Source: Ichthyophis bannanicus
Taxonomy: Eukaryota; Chordata; Amphibia; Gymnophiona; Ichthyophiidae
Reading direction: 5' to 3'
Assembly (NCBI GenBank): GCA_033557465.1
Contig: CM066033.1
Location: 1,304,759,519 to 1,304,823,518 of the forward strand
DNA length: 64,000 nt
The notes below the pieces were generated by a model, which saw only the letters and a list, made by a program, of their open reading frames with translations, was not told the origin of the DNA and searched no databases. This document shows positions 53,545-64,000 of this stretch, one piece after another. Positions within the stretch are counted from its first letter, which is position 1. Every line of letters starts with the position of its first letter. A program made the translations under genes and the position numbers.

Positions 53545-54125
53545 ATTTAACTTTTTATTTATTTATTTATTTTATCCTTTCTTCACATATTTAATGACTC
53601 TTTATTCTTTTTTTATTCTCTTTGGCTCCCCTTTTATATTGTTTTTAGGTCGGGTACATCCGCACACATCCTTTGTTTTACCATAGTCTCTCTGTTTTAT
53701 TGAATCTGTTTTTGTTTTTATGGGTTTTTAGTTTTTAATGTTTGGCCACAATATTGTTTACTTCAGCACTCCATCACTGTTTTAATATTAGATGTGACCG
53801 ATGACCAACAGGATGAGTTAGAATTTTTGATTCTCAGCAGTGCCCCTGGTACAGTTTCATATTTTATTTTCACTTTTAAAGTACGTTTTGAAGACATAAT
53901 GCTTCCATTTAATGCCCAGGCAAAGTTTTAATTTGTTTTTAAAGTCTGTTAAATGTCTAATGGATATGGTCATATAAAGGGGATCCCTTAATTGCTGTAT
54001 CTTTTGATGTAAGATGTTCGCCAATCAAGATTTTAAATTATCTTTGTTTTTTTCATTATCCCCCTTTTAAATTAGCTTTTTTATTTTATTCATTTGTTAT
54101 TCAACTTTTATGTTAATTTTAGAGA
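53545..54125. other. AT-rich flank of the Tx1 insertion
   Basis: It begins with TTTATTTATTTATTTTAT, probably a LINE tail, and is otherwise unassigned. It reads on at 59880 once the Tx1 element is removed. Confidence 0.35.
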
Positions 54126-54460
54126 GGAACCGTGATTTTTTTTTGTAACTTTATCTTTATTCAAATTTTTCAATACAACGAAATACACAGAGAATAACTC
54201 AACCATACTTAACCATGTCAACCCACCACCCCCCTCCCATATCCCACCCCCCCAATCAGAACCAGTACCCTGAAGACTCCAAACTGTACAGGGCTCTTGC
54301 CTCTAAACCCCACAGTAGAACATTCCGCTCCCCCCGTACATCAACCCCAACCCTCTCCCCCCCAACTCCCCCCTTCCCCCACCCCCCTCCCCCCTCCCCT
54401 CAACACCGGCACACTTCGCACCCCCACCCCCTCCCCCACTCCCCGCCAGCCTCCTTACCC

Positions 54461-57400
54461 CTAACATCCCCGCCCCTCCCACGCACGCAACCACACATCA
54501 TAGCCCTGCCACATCAGCCGAAAGCTCTGCACCTGGTGTCTTCCAAAAGCCGCAATTTCACACATACCCTGCAACTCGTTCAGCCTCGCAAGAATAGCCT
54601 GCCGAGTAGGCACATCCCTACTTTTCCATTTGGACAAAAGCTCGCCCCGCGCCGCTGCAATACAATAGCCAATTAACTGCTGCAGCCCCCGCTCCCCATC
54701 ACACTCCAACTCATTCAACAGTGCCATGGCCGGGGTCAGAACCACAGGAACCCCCATCACCCCCCTAATAACCCCCTCCCAATCCTCCCACATCCTCCTC
54801 ACTAGTGGGCAATCCCACAGTAGGTGATATAAATCTCCCCTTCCCTTACACCCCCGCCAACACTCCCCCATCTCCTCAGTACAAAAACTCTTCATTCTCC
54901 ACGGGGTCCAGTACATTTGGAATCGAATCTTAAGGCTACTCTCCAGGTAACACGTACCCGGGGCCAGCCTCTTTGACCACCGATAAATATTTTGCCACCT
55001 CCCTCTGTCCCACTCCCCCCCAATCTGCTGCTCCCAAGCGACCTCCCCCCTAATACGCTCCCCCTCCTCCGCCCCTGAAAGCAAAGCCCCATACAACACA
55101 GCTATAGCTCCCTTCCTTCCCCCACGGTCCAGCAGGGCCTCTACCACCGTCACCGCTCAACCCAAGTCCACCTTAACCCTCTTCAAGCTTAAAAAGGAGG
55201 CCACTTGAAGGTAGGCGAAAAAACCACCTCCCTCTAACCCAAATTCACTTCGCACCTCCCCCCAGCTCTTCAGCTCCCCCGTCGAAAGAAGGAGCTGCCC
55301 CATACGCCTCAACCCCTTCCTCTCCCACTCCCTAAACACCCCCCACTCCCCTCCAGGGCCAAACTCCCGTACTCCCACAATATACATACCCCTAGTATAG
55401 AGCTTCCCGCCCAACAACTGCTGCCGCGACTGTAACCACAGCTCTTTGGTCACCCCCCTAAACGGATTCCCCTCCCGGCCCCCCTCTGCTACCGCCCCGG
55501 GATCCCAAACCCACATTTCCAACCTATTACCCAACGTGGACTCCTGTTCCAACGCCACCCACCGAGGCTGCTCCCCTAAGCCCTGCCAACTTTGTACTGC
55601 CCGCAACTGGGACGCTAGATACTATTTCTCCAGCCAGGGCACCCCTAACCCCCCCTCCTTACTGGACTAGAACATCACCCGGCGCGCTACTCTCGGGCGC
55701 TTCCCTGCCCAAATAAACTCCATCAGAATCTGCTGGACCTTTTTCAAATATTTCCGAGGGACTGTACACGGCAATGAGCTGAACAAGAATAAGAAACGAG
55801 GGAGAACATTCATCTTTAACACCGCTATCCTCCCCAACCATGTCAGATATAGCCCCTTCCACCTCTGCAAATCCCTACACACCTCGGTCAACAGTCCCCC
55901 ATAGTTTGTCCCCCCCAACCCAGCCAGGTTGGTCCCCATCTGGATCCCTAAATAGCGATACGACCCTTCCACCCACTTGAATGCAAATGCCCCCTTCAAC
56001 CCCGCCTCCATCTGCCCACTCAAATTGAACCCCAAGATTTCGGACTTACTATTATTAATCTTATACCCCGCCACCTTACTATAGCGCTCTATTTCCAACA
56101 TAAGCACCGGCAGTGTCACCACTGGCTCCCGGAGCGTGAAGATGACATCATCAGCAAACAAAGTAATTTTCACCTCCTGTGAATTCATTAGGACCCCTTT
56201 AATATCGGACAACCCCCTGATCCTCTCCGCCAACGGCTCAATCACCAAGGCAAAAAGCAAGGGGGACAGGGGGCAGCCCTGCCTTGTACCCCTCCCCAAC
56301 CGGAACACCTCCGAGTAACTACCATTGACCCGTACTCTAGCCTGCGGTCCCGTATACATCGCCTGCACCCACTGTATAAAATTGGGTCCCAACCCCACTT
56401 TCCCCAACACACTAAACAAAAACGGCCATTCCACGCGATCAAACGCCTTTTCTGCATCCACCGACAAGAAGACCGCCTTCTGCCCCGAACGCTGCACCTC
56501 CCAAGTGAGGTTGCAAATTTTTCGGATATTATCTCCTCCTTGCCTTCCACTTATAAACCCCGTTTGGTCCGGATGCACTAGAGCGGGCATCACCCCCGCC
56601 AGCCTGACAGCCAAAACTTTCGCCAGCAATTTGGCATCTACATTTAATAAGGAGATGGGCCTATACGACCCACAAACCATGGGGTCCTTACCTGCCTTAG
56701 GGATAAGAGTTATCCCAGCTTCTCGCATTGATTGGGGGAGCTCCCCACGGGATAGCACCCCATTAAAAACGTCTGCCAACAACGGCCCCACCAACGAACG
56801 GAACACTTGGTAGAATCGTCCCGTCAACCCATCTAATCCGGGGGCCTTTCCCCTTTTCAAGGAGCTGATCGCCATTTCCACTTCGCCCACTGAAATGGGG
56901 CGATCCAACCACTCTGCCTCCTCCTTCGCCAAAGTCGGCATATCACACCCTCTCAAATACTCCTCACATTGTGCTTTCCCCCCCTCTGCTTCGCTACTAT
57001 ACAACTGTTTATAGAAATCAGCAAACGTGGACCTGATTTCGTTGTTCCCATGCACCAGCTTTCCCCCCTACCCCCGAATCCCCCCAATATTCGACTTCAT
57101 GGCCCTACTACGCAACCTCTGCGCTAGCCGCCTCCCCACTCTATTCCCCCCCTCAAACCACCCTTGCTTCAGGACCTGCAGCTTGTAGGCTATGTCACTA
57201 GCGCGCACCTGTGCCAACTGCCCCCTCAGTGCCCTCAATTCCCCCTGCACCCCCCCTTCCCCCCCTCGTACGCCTGCCGTTCAAGTCTACTAATATCCCG
57301 CAACAAATGAACCTCCTTCGCCTCCTTCCGGCGGCGCTCCCGAGCCACTGCCTGAACCAAATGGCCCCGCACCACCGCCTTCAGCCCGTCCCACACCATT

Positions 57401-58497
57401 CCTAGCCGCACCTCCCCATTTAGATTAAACTCCTGATATTCCTTTATCACCTTCCCCAATCGCTCCACGATCCCCGGCTCCTCCAACAGAGCTTCATTAA
57501 TTCTCCAAAATTTTAGGCCCTCATCCACATACCCCAGACTAAACGTAATACTCACCGGTGCATGGTCCGTCCACGTGATGGAGCCATGCTCGGCCGCCAA
57601 CACCCTATTCAGCCATTGCCCCCCCACCCAGACCATATCAATCCGACTGTACGTTCCATGGGGCGCCGAGTAATAAGTATACTGTTTACATCCTGGGTTC
57701 TGATTCCTCCAGGCATCCACCACTCCCAATCGCTCTCGCATTCGCACCAGTTTCACCCGATCCACCCGTTTACCCAGACCACTACCTCCCCCATTGTCCA
57801 GACGAGGATTGACCGTCAAATTAAAATCCCCCCCAAGGATAAGAGGGGCATCATTCAAGGCACTGAGTTCCGATTGCATCCTCTCATAGAACTCCCCTTG
57901 CTTTTCATTGGGGCCATACAAGCTGACAATCCACACATACTCCTTCCCGATTTGAACTTTAACCCCTACCGCCCTACCCTGTTTATCTCTATACTCCCGC
58001 ACCACTCGATTCACCCACTCCGCACCCACCATAATTCCCACTCCCCCCCTGCGAGCCTCCGCTCTCCGCCCCGCCAACACCACCTTAGGATACTTGGATG
58101 TTTGCAGCATCCGCTCTTGTCCCACCTTTAAGTGGGTTTCTTGAAGGCACAGAAAGTCCGCCCTCATCCTAACCCCTTCCCGCTCCACCAGTCGGCGCTT
58201 CCGCCAAGTGCCCAAGCCCCGTACATTCAGCGTGCCTATTACCAGTGTCTGCTGCCCCACTCTCCGCCCCCCCTCCCCCATCCCCCCTCTCCCCCCCTCC
58301 CTCCTTCCCCCTCCCTCCCCCCCCTTCCCCTCACCCCCCCCCAACTCCTGGAGGTCTCCGGCAGAGTAGTGCCCATCGACCATAGGCAACTTCCTAAATC
58401 TCCCTCCCGCCCCACACCCTCCCCCTTCCCCCATCCGACCCTTCACCTTCCCCCCCTCCCCTATCGCACTCCCCGCCACACCAATCCCCCACCCCAC
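54461..58497 (-). pseudogene. Tx1-type L1 ORF2 (endonuclease-reverse transcriptase), disrupted
   Basis: Endonuclease (58497-57235) has IGTLNVRGLGTWRKRRLVE, FLCLQETHLK, VSLYGPNEKQGEFYER, LILGGDFNLTVNPRLDNGG, YYSAPHGTYSRIDMVWVGG and WTDHAPVSITFSLGY. A frameshift lies near 57240-57260. RT (57055-55667) has KRGKAPGLDGLTGRFYQVF, ITLIPKAGKDPMVCGSYRPI, TGFISGRQGGDNIR, LSVDAEKAFDRVEWPFLF, TRQGCPLSPLLFALVIEPLA and ITLFADDVIFTL. The rest (55606-54461) is open in blocks and has a C-terminal zinc-like CWRGCKGRGDLYHLLWDC. In-frame stops lie near 57068, 55667, 55635 and 55157. The start of ORF2 is ambiguous because the preceding stretch is Gly/Arg-rich. Confidence 0.85.
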
Positions 58498-58673
58498 TCA
58501 CCCCATCCCCCCGTCCCCCAGCACTCCAGCAACTCCCCCCTCCCTCCGCCCCCCACCTCACCCCTACATCCCCCACAGAAAATACAACAAAAACTAAAAC
58601 AGGCAAACATAGGGACTGTTACACCCAGCCCTATACAAGAAAAGACATCAAATCCCAGGACCCACCCCAGCCC

Positions 58674-59717
58674 TCAGGTATTCCCGCTCCTGGCAACGTG
58701 GGCCGGCTGCTCCTCCGCCCCCACCTCGGGGCTGCGATTCCGCTTCTCTCCATTCCGCCGATGCACTGTCCCACCTTCTGCCCGAGCGCTGTCCTGTCGA
58801 GTACACTGCGATCCATTGTCCAGCCCCGCCAGCTTCAATGCTGCTAACACCTCTACCACAGTATGTGCTTTCCAATTCTTGAGTCCCACAGTAAATAGGA
58901 GTCCAAACGGATATAGCCAACAATACCGGACATTTGCCTTGCGCAGAATGCTCGTGACTTGCTGCATTTCCCGCCTCCTTTGCAAAGTTCCCGCTGCCAA
59001 GTCTGGGTACAGCTGCAAAGGGTACCCTTGCCACACAAACTCCTTGCTATTGCGGGTCAGCGTAAGCAGCCGCTCTTTAAGCTTATAATCCTCTAGGCAC
59101 AAAACAATGTCTCGTGGGCGGTTCGGTCTACTAGGACCTAGGGCTCGGTGGGCTCTTTCCAGTTTTAGCTCCAACGGCTCCTTCTCCGCCCCCAGTTCCA
59201 GCAAAACAGCCCGGAGGACCGCTTGCGCCACCTTCTCTCCGTCCAAAAACTCCTTCTCCTCCGGCACCCCTCGAATGCGCAGATTATTTCTTCGGGACCG
59301 GTTCTCCAAGTCCTCCATTTTCAATATCATCTGCTCCTTCCAGTGCTCAAACTCCTTAAGCGTACAGGCCACGCTCGCTTGTTTAGCCTCCAGGCGCTCC
59401 ATGTGTTGCTCGTGCTCGGCTACTTTATTCGCCACCTCCCCCAACTCTTCTCTCAACGTGGCACACATGTCACCAACCTCGGCCTTGACTGCCTGCAGCT
59501 CAGTTTTAATTTCACCAAACCAGCCACATAACTCCGCTCGTGTCACATTCTGCACCACCATCTCTCCCGTCTCTGGGGCCTCACTCCGCAGCCCCTTGCG
59601 CTCCAGAGCCATGCCGCTGCCCGCGCTGGTGCCCGCCATTTTTTTCTCCCCGCTCCCGGACTTGGTGCTAGCGTAGGCAAACTCTTTTAAGTCTGCCGCT
59701 TTCTTTCTCGTCGCCAT
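58674..59717 (-). CDS. Tx1-type L1 ORF1 protein, intact (347 aa)
   Basis: Opens at ATG 59717, MATRKKAADLKEFAYASTKS. Residues about 60-140 are a heptad-rich coiled coil (EIKTELQAVKAEVGDMCATL, NKVAEHEQHMERLEAKQ). DLENRSRRNNLRIRGVPEE at 136-154 opens the RRM-like domain, which has RAHRALGPSRPNRPRDIVLC near 188-207. The C-terminal domain about 240-300 has LAAGTLQRRREMQQVTSIL. The protein forms RNA-binding trimers in known L1s. No stop or frameshift. The last 45 residues are polar and may be family-specific. Confidence 0.85.
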   Translation of the reverse strand: MATRKKAADLKEFAYASTKSGSGEKKMAGTSAGSGMALERKGLRSEAPETGEMVVQNVTRAELCGWFGEIKTELQAVKAEVGDMCATLREELGEVANKVAEHEQHMERLEAKQASVACTLKEFEHWKEQMILKMEDLENRSRRNNLRIRGVPEEKEFLDGEKVAQAVLRAVLLELGAEKEPLELKLERAHRALGPSRPNRPRDIVLCLEDYKLKERLLTLTRNSKEFVWQGYPLQLYPDLAAGTLQRRREMQQVTSILRKANVRYCWLYPFGLLFTVGLKNWKAHTVVEVLAALKLAGLDNGSQCTRQDSARAEGGTVHRRNGEKRNRSPEVGAEEQPAHVARSGNT

Positions 59718-59879
59718 TCAACAGTCCCAACGTTCCTCCACCACCGGTGGCGTTTGCTCACCGTTTCCCGGGTCGGCAATGGGGGAATTATTCCAACTTA
59801 TCAAGCTGCCTTGCGGAGCTCACCACTTAAGCTGCCATTCCAGTCGATGATGTCACTTCCTTCGGAACCGTGATTTTTT

Positions 59880-60405
59880 AAGGTGGTCCTTGACACTTTT
59901 GGTTTTTGCCAGTTTTGTCCTTTAGCCTTTTTATTTAACTCGAGCCCCTCCACGAGTTTGAAGAAGGTCTTCTATTGGTTTCAGATAAACAATGATTTTT
60001 ATATATATGTTTTGTTTCACATATGACTTGACTCCTCCTTCACTACAGTCTCCATAGACTCTACACGCATAACCTGATGGCTTTTTATGTTCATATATTT
60101 CATCTTATACTCATATAATCCTTTACAATATATGCAAATATTTCCTTTAAATTTTTATTGGCTGTAAGTACTTTTAAAGGATTTTTTACAATCCTGTTTT
60201 GTTTATTCTGGGCACATGGCAGCCGCCATTCTTTACTATAAAATGCTGGTAACCTTGAATGTCTTCCTTTCCCAATCTTGGCGGTAAGTCTGGAATGCTG
60301 AATGAGGAGGAGGTAAGATACTCTGCTCTGGCTTTATTATTATCAATAGTGTTTTTTCAGAAGTGTTTATCGGGTCTGCAATGTCCCTGCTTTATATGAG
60401 ACACA
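59880..60405. other. AT-rich flank right of the Tx1 element
   Basis: The inverted pair CTCGAGCCCCTCCACGAG at 59939-59956 makes a small hairpin. Otherwise not recognised. Confidence 0.3.
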
Positions 60406-60408
60406 ATG

Positions 60409-60972
60409 GGCCCGATTCTGGGACCCGGGTTGCGGAGCTGCATGTCCCAGTGGGACGTGCATCCCCTGCAAGCCGTCTGGGCCCAATTCTCCCTCTGGCT
60501 CTCCTTGTACATCCTAAGCAGCAGGATGAGGAGAGCCAGTGGCGGGAAGGAGGGGGTGGGATCAGGGCAGAGCGGGGGTGGGCCAGCCCGGCAGGATGTA
60601 CAGGGCCGATTCAGGTCATGGTCCTGTATATCCTGCCAGGTCAAAGGGGACAACCCAGCGATCGAGCCCGGAGATCTCCCCCTCCTGAAGCCGGAGCTGG
60701 GTGCGGGGGGGCCCAGTTGCTTGATCCAGGCTCCGGCAGGCCAGTCGGGTGGTGGGGAAGAGGGGAGCCTAAGCCATGGAGGTTGAGGGGCCCCTGTGGG
60801 AAAGATGTCATCGCAGGCGGCAGGGGCATGCCGGGCCGTCCACGAGCCCAATTCTGTGCACCACGGGAACATTTTGTTCCCACAATTCAGAATCAGGTTC
60901 TAACTGGCCCATCTTCCTCGGGGATGTCCAGATGGCCCAGACGTCCCCCTCCTGGAATCGGGCTCCACGTCT
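60409..60972. mobile_element. MITE-like unit with GGGCCCGATTC terminal repeat
   Basis: Starts GGGCCCGATTCTGGGACCC and ends TGGAATCGGGCTCC, inverted GGAGCCCGATTCCA. Inner pairs include CCGATTCAGGTCATGGTCC and the palindrome-like GGGAACATTTTGTTCCC at 60864-60880. GC-rich, about 565 bp, no coding. Related to 40571-41043. Open frames here are products of composition. Confidence 0.5.
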
Positions 60973-60974
60973 AG

Positions 60975-61780
60975 TTATCCTTTGGCAACATCCTCCGTTT
61001 AATGGTTAGACATAAAATACTTAATTATATTTATTTTGTTTACATTTTAGTGCATTACATTAGTGGATTCTGCATATTTGTATCCTGTGCCCCTTGATGC
61101 GCTGAGGCAGGAGATTTTATTTTAGTAAAAACTCGATTTACAATATGGTACCCTTCCTCGTTAATCACATGTGCTTCCTTCTGTTTTATGCTTTTTAAGC
61201 TAGTAATAGAATTGGTTTACTCCAGACAATCCTTAAAAATGGTTGATCCCTCCCTGAATCATCACATATACAGGGAGTGGGGGGGAACAAAACAGAAAGC
61301 TACAGGCACACTTCAGTTCTGGAGGTCCGAATGATCTTTCTGCAGTTTAGTTTTATTTAAAACTGAAGTGTGCCCGTATCTTTCCATTTCGTTACAAGGC
61401 CAGAGACTTATCAGCCCCCTCTTTGTATACTGATAAATGCTTGATAATATTTACAATGTATCCCTGTATGTTTATTTGTGTTATTTATTATTCCACACTG
61501 TGGCTCAGTGTGTCCCTCATTGTTGGATTCATATAATGGTTTCATAATTGTCTATATTGAGTTTGTGTAATCCTCTACATATTTTATGTTTTTATCCCTT
61601 CCTTTTTAGGAAATATTTTAGTTATTTATGGTACTACAATTTATGTTCAGTATACCTTTCTTTATAGTTTCTATGTATTCCTTAATATCTGTTTATTGTT
61701 TGTTATTTTTTATATTTATTTTTAATAAATATGTTCAGTATTTTAATTGTTCATGTGTCTTTTATGTACAGAGGCCCATA
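60975..61780. other. Unassigned AT-rich stretch with an inverted pair
   Basis: CACACTTCAGTTCTGG at 61308 is echoed in inverted form near 61363 (AAACTGAAGTGTGCC), spaced about 40 bases. The rest is T-rich and not recognised. Confidence 0.35.
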
Positions 61781-61782
61781 CC

Positions 61783-61832
61783 TCCGACAAAGGTTAGTGT
61801 CGAAACCCGGCCGTGTCGGGTTCTACTACTAC
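61783..61832 (+). other. Hammerhead-like motif (Penelope-associated)
   Basis: CTCCGACAAAGG, a TTAGTGT linker, GAAA at 61802-61805 and CCCGGCCGTGTCGGG. The core CUGANGA is degraded, but the GAAAC-CGGCCGTGT-GGG block matches the motifs at 3488 and 42908. CCCGGCCGTG-type sequence could form helix III by self-pairing. Confidence 0.35.
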
Positions 61833-62235
61833 TACTGAGCATTTGTATAGCACTAGAAGTCATGTGCAGCACTGCACAGACATGCAAGAGACAGTCCCTG
61901 CTCAGCAGAGCTTATAATCTAGTCAAGACAGACAACATAGAAGGTGTGGAGAGGGATAAAACAAGGGGGAAAGGTAAAGAAACAAGGAGATCAGGTGAGT
62001 CAAGATCCAAAAGCAGCAGCGAAGAGGTGAGTTTTCAGCCTGGATTTGAAAAGGGTCAGAGAAGGCGCCTGGCGTATAGACACAGGTAGTTTGTTCCATG
62101 CGTAAGGAGCAGCAAGATGAAAGGAGTCTGGAGTTAGCAATAGAAGAGAAGGGCACAGATAGAAGCAGTTTTCCAGAAGAGCGGAGTTCCTGAGGGGGGG
62201 GGGGGGGTTCTGCGGCCCATACTGATTCTTCCTAA
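61833..62235 (-). mobile_element. L2-type LINE 3' part
   Basis: The minus strand gives LLENCFYLCPSLLLLTPD, FHLAAPYAWNKLPVSIRQ and LFKSRLKTHLFAAAFGS. The inverted tail runs to CTACTACTACTACTGAGCAT at 61833-61852. A G-run at 62195-62208 borders it. Confidence 0.7.
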
Positions 62236-62239
62236 TAAA

Positions 62240-62590
62240 GATTGCCCTTTGGTTCACACTTTGCTCCTGACTGGTCTTTGGTGTTCTCCTGTGAGTGTGG
62301 TTCTGATTTCTGGTTAGACCTCTGGAGAGTTAATCCAGTGATACATCAGTCATCAATACTTGCGAGCACTCTCTCCTCCAGGTCACTCAGGGTCTTCTGC
62401 TGCTCTGCTGGCATTTTCAGGTTCGCTGTCTGTTTCTCTTTAGTGTACTGGCAGAGCACACGTCACTTCTTTGTTATGTCCTTCACCTCCCTATTATGGT
62501 GATGCACAGCATTCACCTGCCTGGTAATATCATGCAAGGCACGCTGTTGGTTGTGGGCATCCCCAGATCCAAACAGACAATTATCTGGAC
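62240..62590. other. Unassigned stretch
   Basis: No family recognised. The open frame at 62242-62502 is Phe/Ser/Leu-rich without a known domain. Confidence 0.3.
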
Positions 62591-62593
62591 TTA

Positions 62594-63511
62594 AGTGTAT
62601 CTGGACTTTCAGAAAGCCTTTGACAAGGTCCCTCATCAGAGACTTTTGGCAAAACTAAAGAGTCATGGGATAGGAGGCAGTGTACTACTGTGGATCAGGA
62701 ACTGGTTAAAAGATAGAAAGCAGAGGGTAGGGCTAAATGGGCAATTTTCCCAATGGAGAAAGGTGAATAGTGGTGTACCCCAGGGATCTGTGTTGGGTCC
62801 GCTGCTTTTTGACATATTCATAAATGACCTGGAAAGTGGAATAACGAGTGAGGTTATCAAATTTGCCGATGACACAAAACTATTTAAAGTTGTTAAAACC
62901 CAAGAGGATTGTGGAAAATTGCAAGAGGATCTTGATAAATTGGAAGACTGGGCATCAAAATGGCAGATGAAATTTAATGTGGACAAGTGCAAAGTTATGC
63001 ACCTAGGGAAGAACAACCCAAACTATGGTTACACAATGCAAGGTTCCACATTAGGAACCACCACCCAGGAAAAAGATTTAGGCGTCATTGTGGATACCAT
63101 GTTAAAACCCTCGGCCCAGTGTGCAGCGGCAGCCAAGAGAGCAAATAGAATGCTAGGTATGATAAGGAAAGGAATGGAAAATAAAACAAAAGATATTATA
63201 ATGCCTCTATATCGTTCCATGGTGAGACCGCACCTTGAATATTGTGTGCAATTCTGGTCGCCGTATCTTAAAAAGGATATAGCGTTATTAGAAAAGGTTC
63301 AGAGAAGAGCCACCAAAATGATAAAGGGGATGGAAGGATATTCCTATGAAGAAAGGCTAAAAAGGTTAGGGTTCTTTAACCTGGAAAAGAGACGGCTGAG
63401 GGGAGATATGATAGAAGTCAATAAATTAATGAGTGGAGTGGAACGGGTAAACGTAGATCGATTGTTTACATTATCAGAATATAGAAAGACTAGGGGATAT
63501 GCAATGAAGCT
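62594..63511 (+). mobile_element. CR1/Rex1-type LINE (family B), open reverse transcriptase cut by an LTR
   Basis: The frame from 62595 is open for about 305 codons: [77 protein letters not shown] (FADD), [40 protein letters not shown] and [19 protein letters not shown]. It breaks at YAMKL where the LTR starts at 63512. Compare 34090-35226, whose family sequence continues at this point. It is 5' truncated at about 62594. Confidence 0.85.
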
Positions 63512-64000
63512 TGTGATAAGGAAGCTTATCATAGCTCAGGTAGGAGCTATAGAAAAGATGATGTGACTCTGAACAAGCAACCTGTCAGTTCTGGTAGAAG
63601 CAAGAAAACAGAGTTTTCACATAAAAGACTACCAGTCCCAGAATGCACCAGGTTTCCAGCAGCCATGAGGGAGGCTGAAGTAAGAAAATGTGTGTGCAAT
63701 CAAGAGAGCTATGAGGTAATCCCTAAGCACTCATCTCAAAGGGCAGGGCCTGATTCAAGACAGCTGCGCTGTGTTAGGGAGCAGCACACATTAGAACAGG
63801 ATAAGAGTAGAGCTTATTCTTCAGGAAACAGTTTCAGCAACAGTTTCAAGAACAGCTTCAGGAAGAGATACAGAGGGGAGAGCTTCAGCAACGGCTACAA
63901 GCACCAGTATCACCTTGAGAAACAGAAGCCAAGCCAAGCAGATAGAGAGAGAAGGAAACTCTCTGGAAGGAAGAGAAGAAAGGCCATTGGAAGGTCTGGG
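63512..64000 (+). repeat. Start of an LTR related to that of the 18-33 kb element
   Basis: It begins TGTGATAAGGAAGCTTATCA, identical over 20 bases to the LTR start at 20269 and 33207 (minus strand there), then diverges. It interrupts the family B LINE. The remaining sequence is purine-rich with GAAGAGAAAGG-type words. The right end and internal part are beyond the window. Confidence 0.65.

Larger units (their letters stand above)
54142..59863 (-). mobile_element. Full-length L1 of Tx1 type with 16-bp target duplication
   Basis: Flanks GGAACCGTGATTTTTT occur at 54126-54141 and 59864-59879. From the right: about 145 bp of 5' UTR, ORF1 (59717-58674), ORF2 (about 58497-54461), a short 3' UTR and a T-run on the plus strand (the poly-A tail). 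G+C is much higher than in flanking DNA on the coding strand. Length about 5.7 kb, typical of complete Tx1/L1 elements. Confidence 0.9.

Noticed and set aside
54215..54676. Pro/His-rich plus-strand frame
   Set aside because: Antisense to the end of the Tx1 ORF2 in C-rich DNA; the minus strand has the recognisable zinc-like motif.
57562..59088. Long plus-strand frames of 189 and 318 codons
   Set aside because: Antisense to Tx1 endonuclease and ORF1, where family motifs are clear.
60363..60974. 203-codon plus-strand frame
   Set aside because: Lies in a GC-rich MITE-like unit with open frames on both strands and no domain.

Overview
This window looks like vertebrate nuclear DNA, most likely from an amphibian and probably a caecilian. 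I base that on the mix of repeats: two CR1/Rex1-type LINE families, Tx1-type L1, DIRS, Penelope-like elements with hammerhead-like motifs, RTE, L2, tRNA-derived SINEs, hAT, and a Ty3/gypsy-type element with a SCAN-like gag. The species assignment rests on remembered resemblance and was not searched. There are no rRNA genes, CRISPR arrays or bacterial features. Host coding sequence is scarce: two candidate first coding exons on the minus strand (12974-13096 and 6793-7091), each in a GC-rich promoter-like setting and each ending at a good splice donor.

Layout. 1-6.4 kb: old L2, Tc1 and SINE fragments. 6.8-7.5 kb: first candidate host exon and its promoter. 8.4-9.4 kb: Penelope, LINE and DIRS remnants. 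9.66-11.65 kb: a hAT transposase reading frame broken by one stop codon. 12.9-13.5 kb: CpG island and second candidate exon. 13.8-15.2 kb: DIRS tyrosine recombinase and end. 15.5-18.2 kb: LINEs.

18.45-33.2 kb is a nest of transposons. An LTR retrotransposon on the minus strand has two LTRs of 1,528 bp each once insertions are removed. It encodes gag with a SCAN-like region, then protease, dUTPase, reverse transcriptase and RNase H, and shows no integrase. Each LTR carries a long open frame. Its 3' LTR took a SINE. Its 5' LTR took a 6.2-kb hAT-ended composite (8-bp target duplication) and a LINE. The composite carries a 2.8-kb DNA transposon with about 100-bp terminal inverted repeats and a DDE-like protein I cannot assign to a superfamily.

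33.9-46 kb: LINEs, SINEs, an ORF1-only L1 (HAL1-like) with target duplications, MITE-like units and a nearly full RTE element. 48-52.4 kb: Penelope pieces in inverted arrangement around an L2 insertion. 54.1-59.9 kb: a full-length Tx1-type L1 with intact ORF1, broken ORF2 and a 16-bp target duplication. 60.4-64 kb: MITE-like, L2 and LINE pieces, then the start of another LTR that shares its first 20 bases with the LTRs at 18-33 kb.

The most unusual items are the integrase-less dUTPase retrotransposon with ORF-bearing LTRs, the unassigned DDE transposon, and the two-right-ended hAT composite that carried it.
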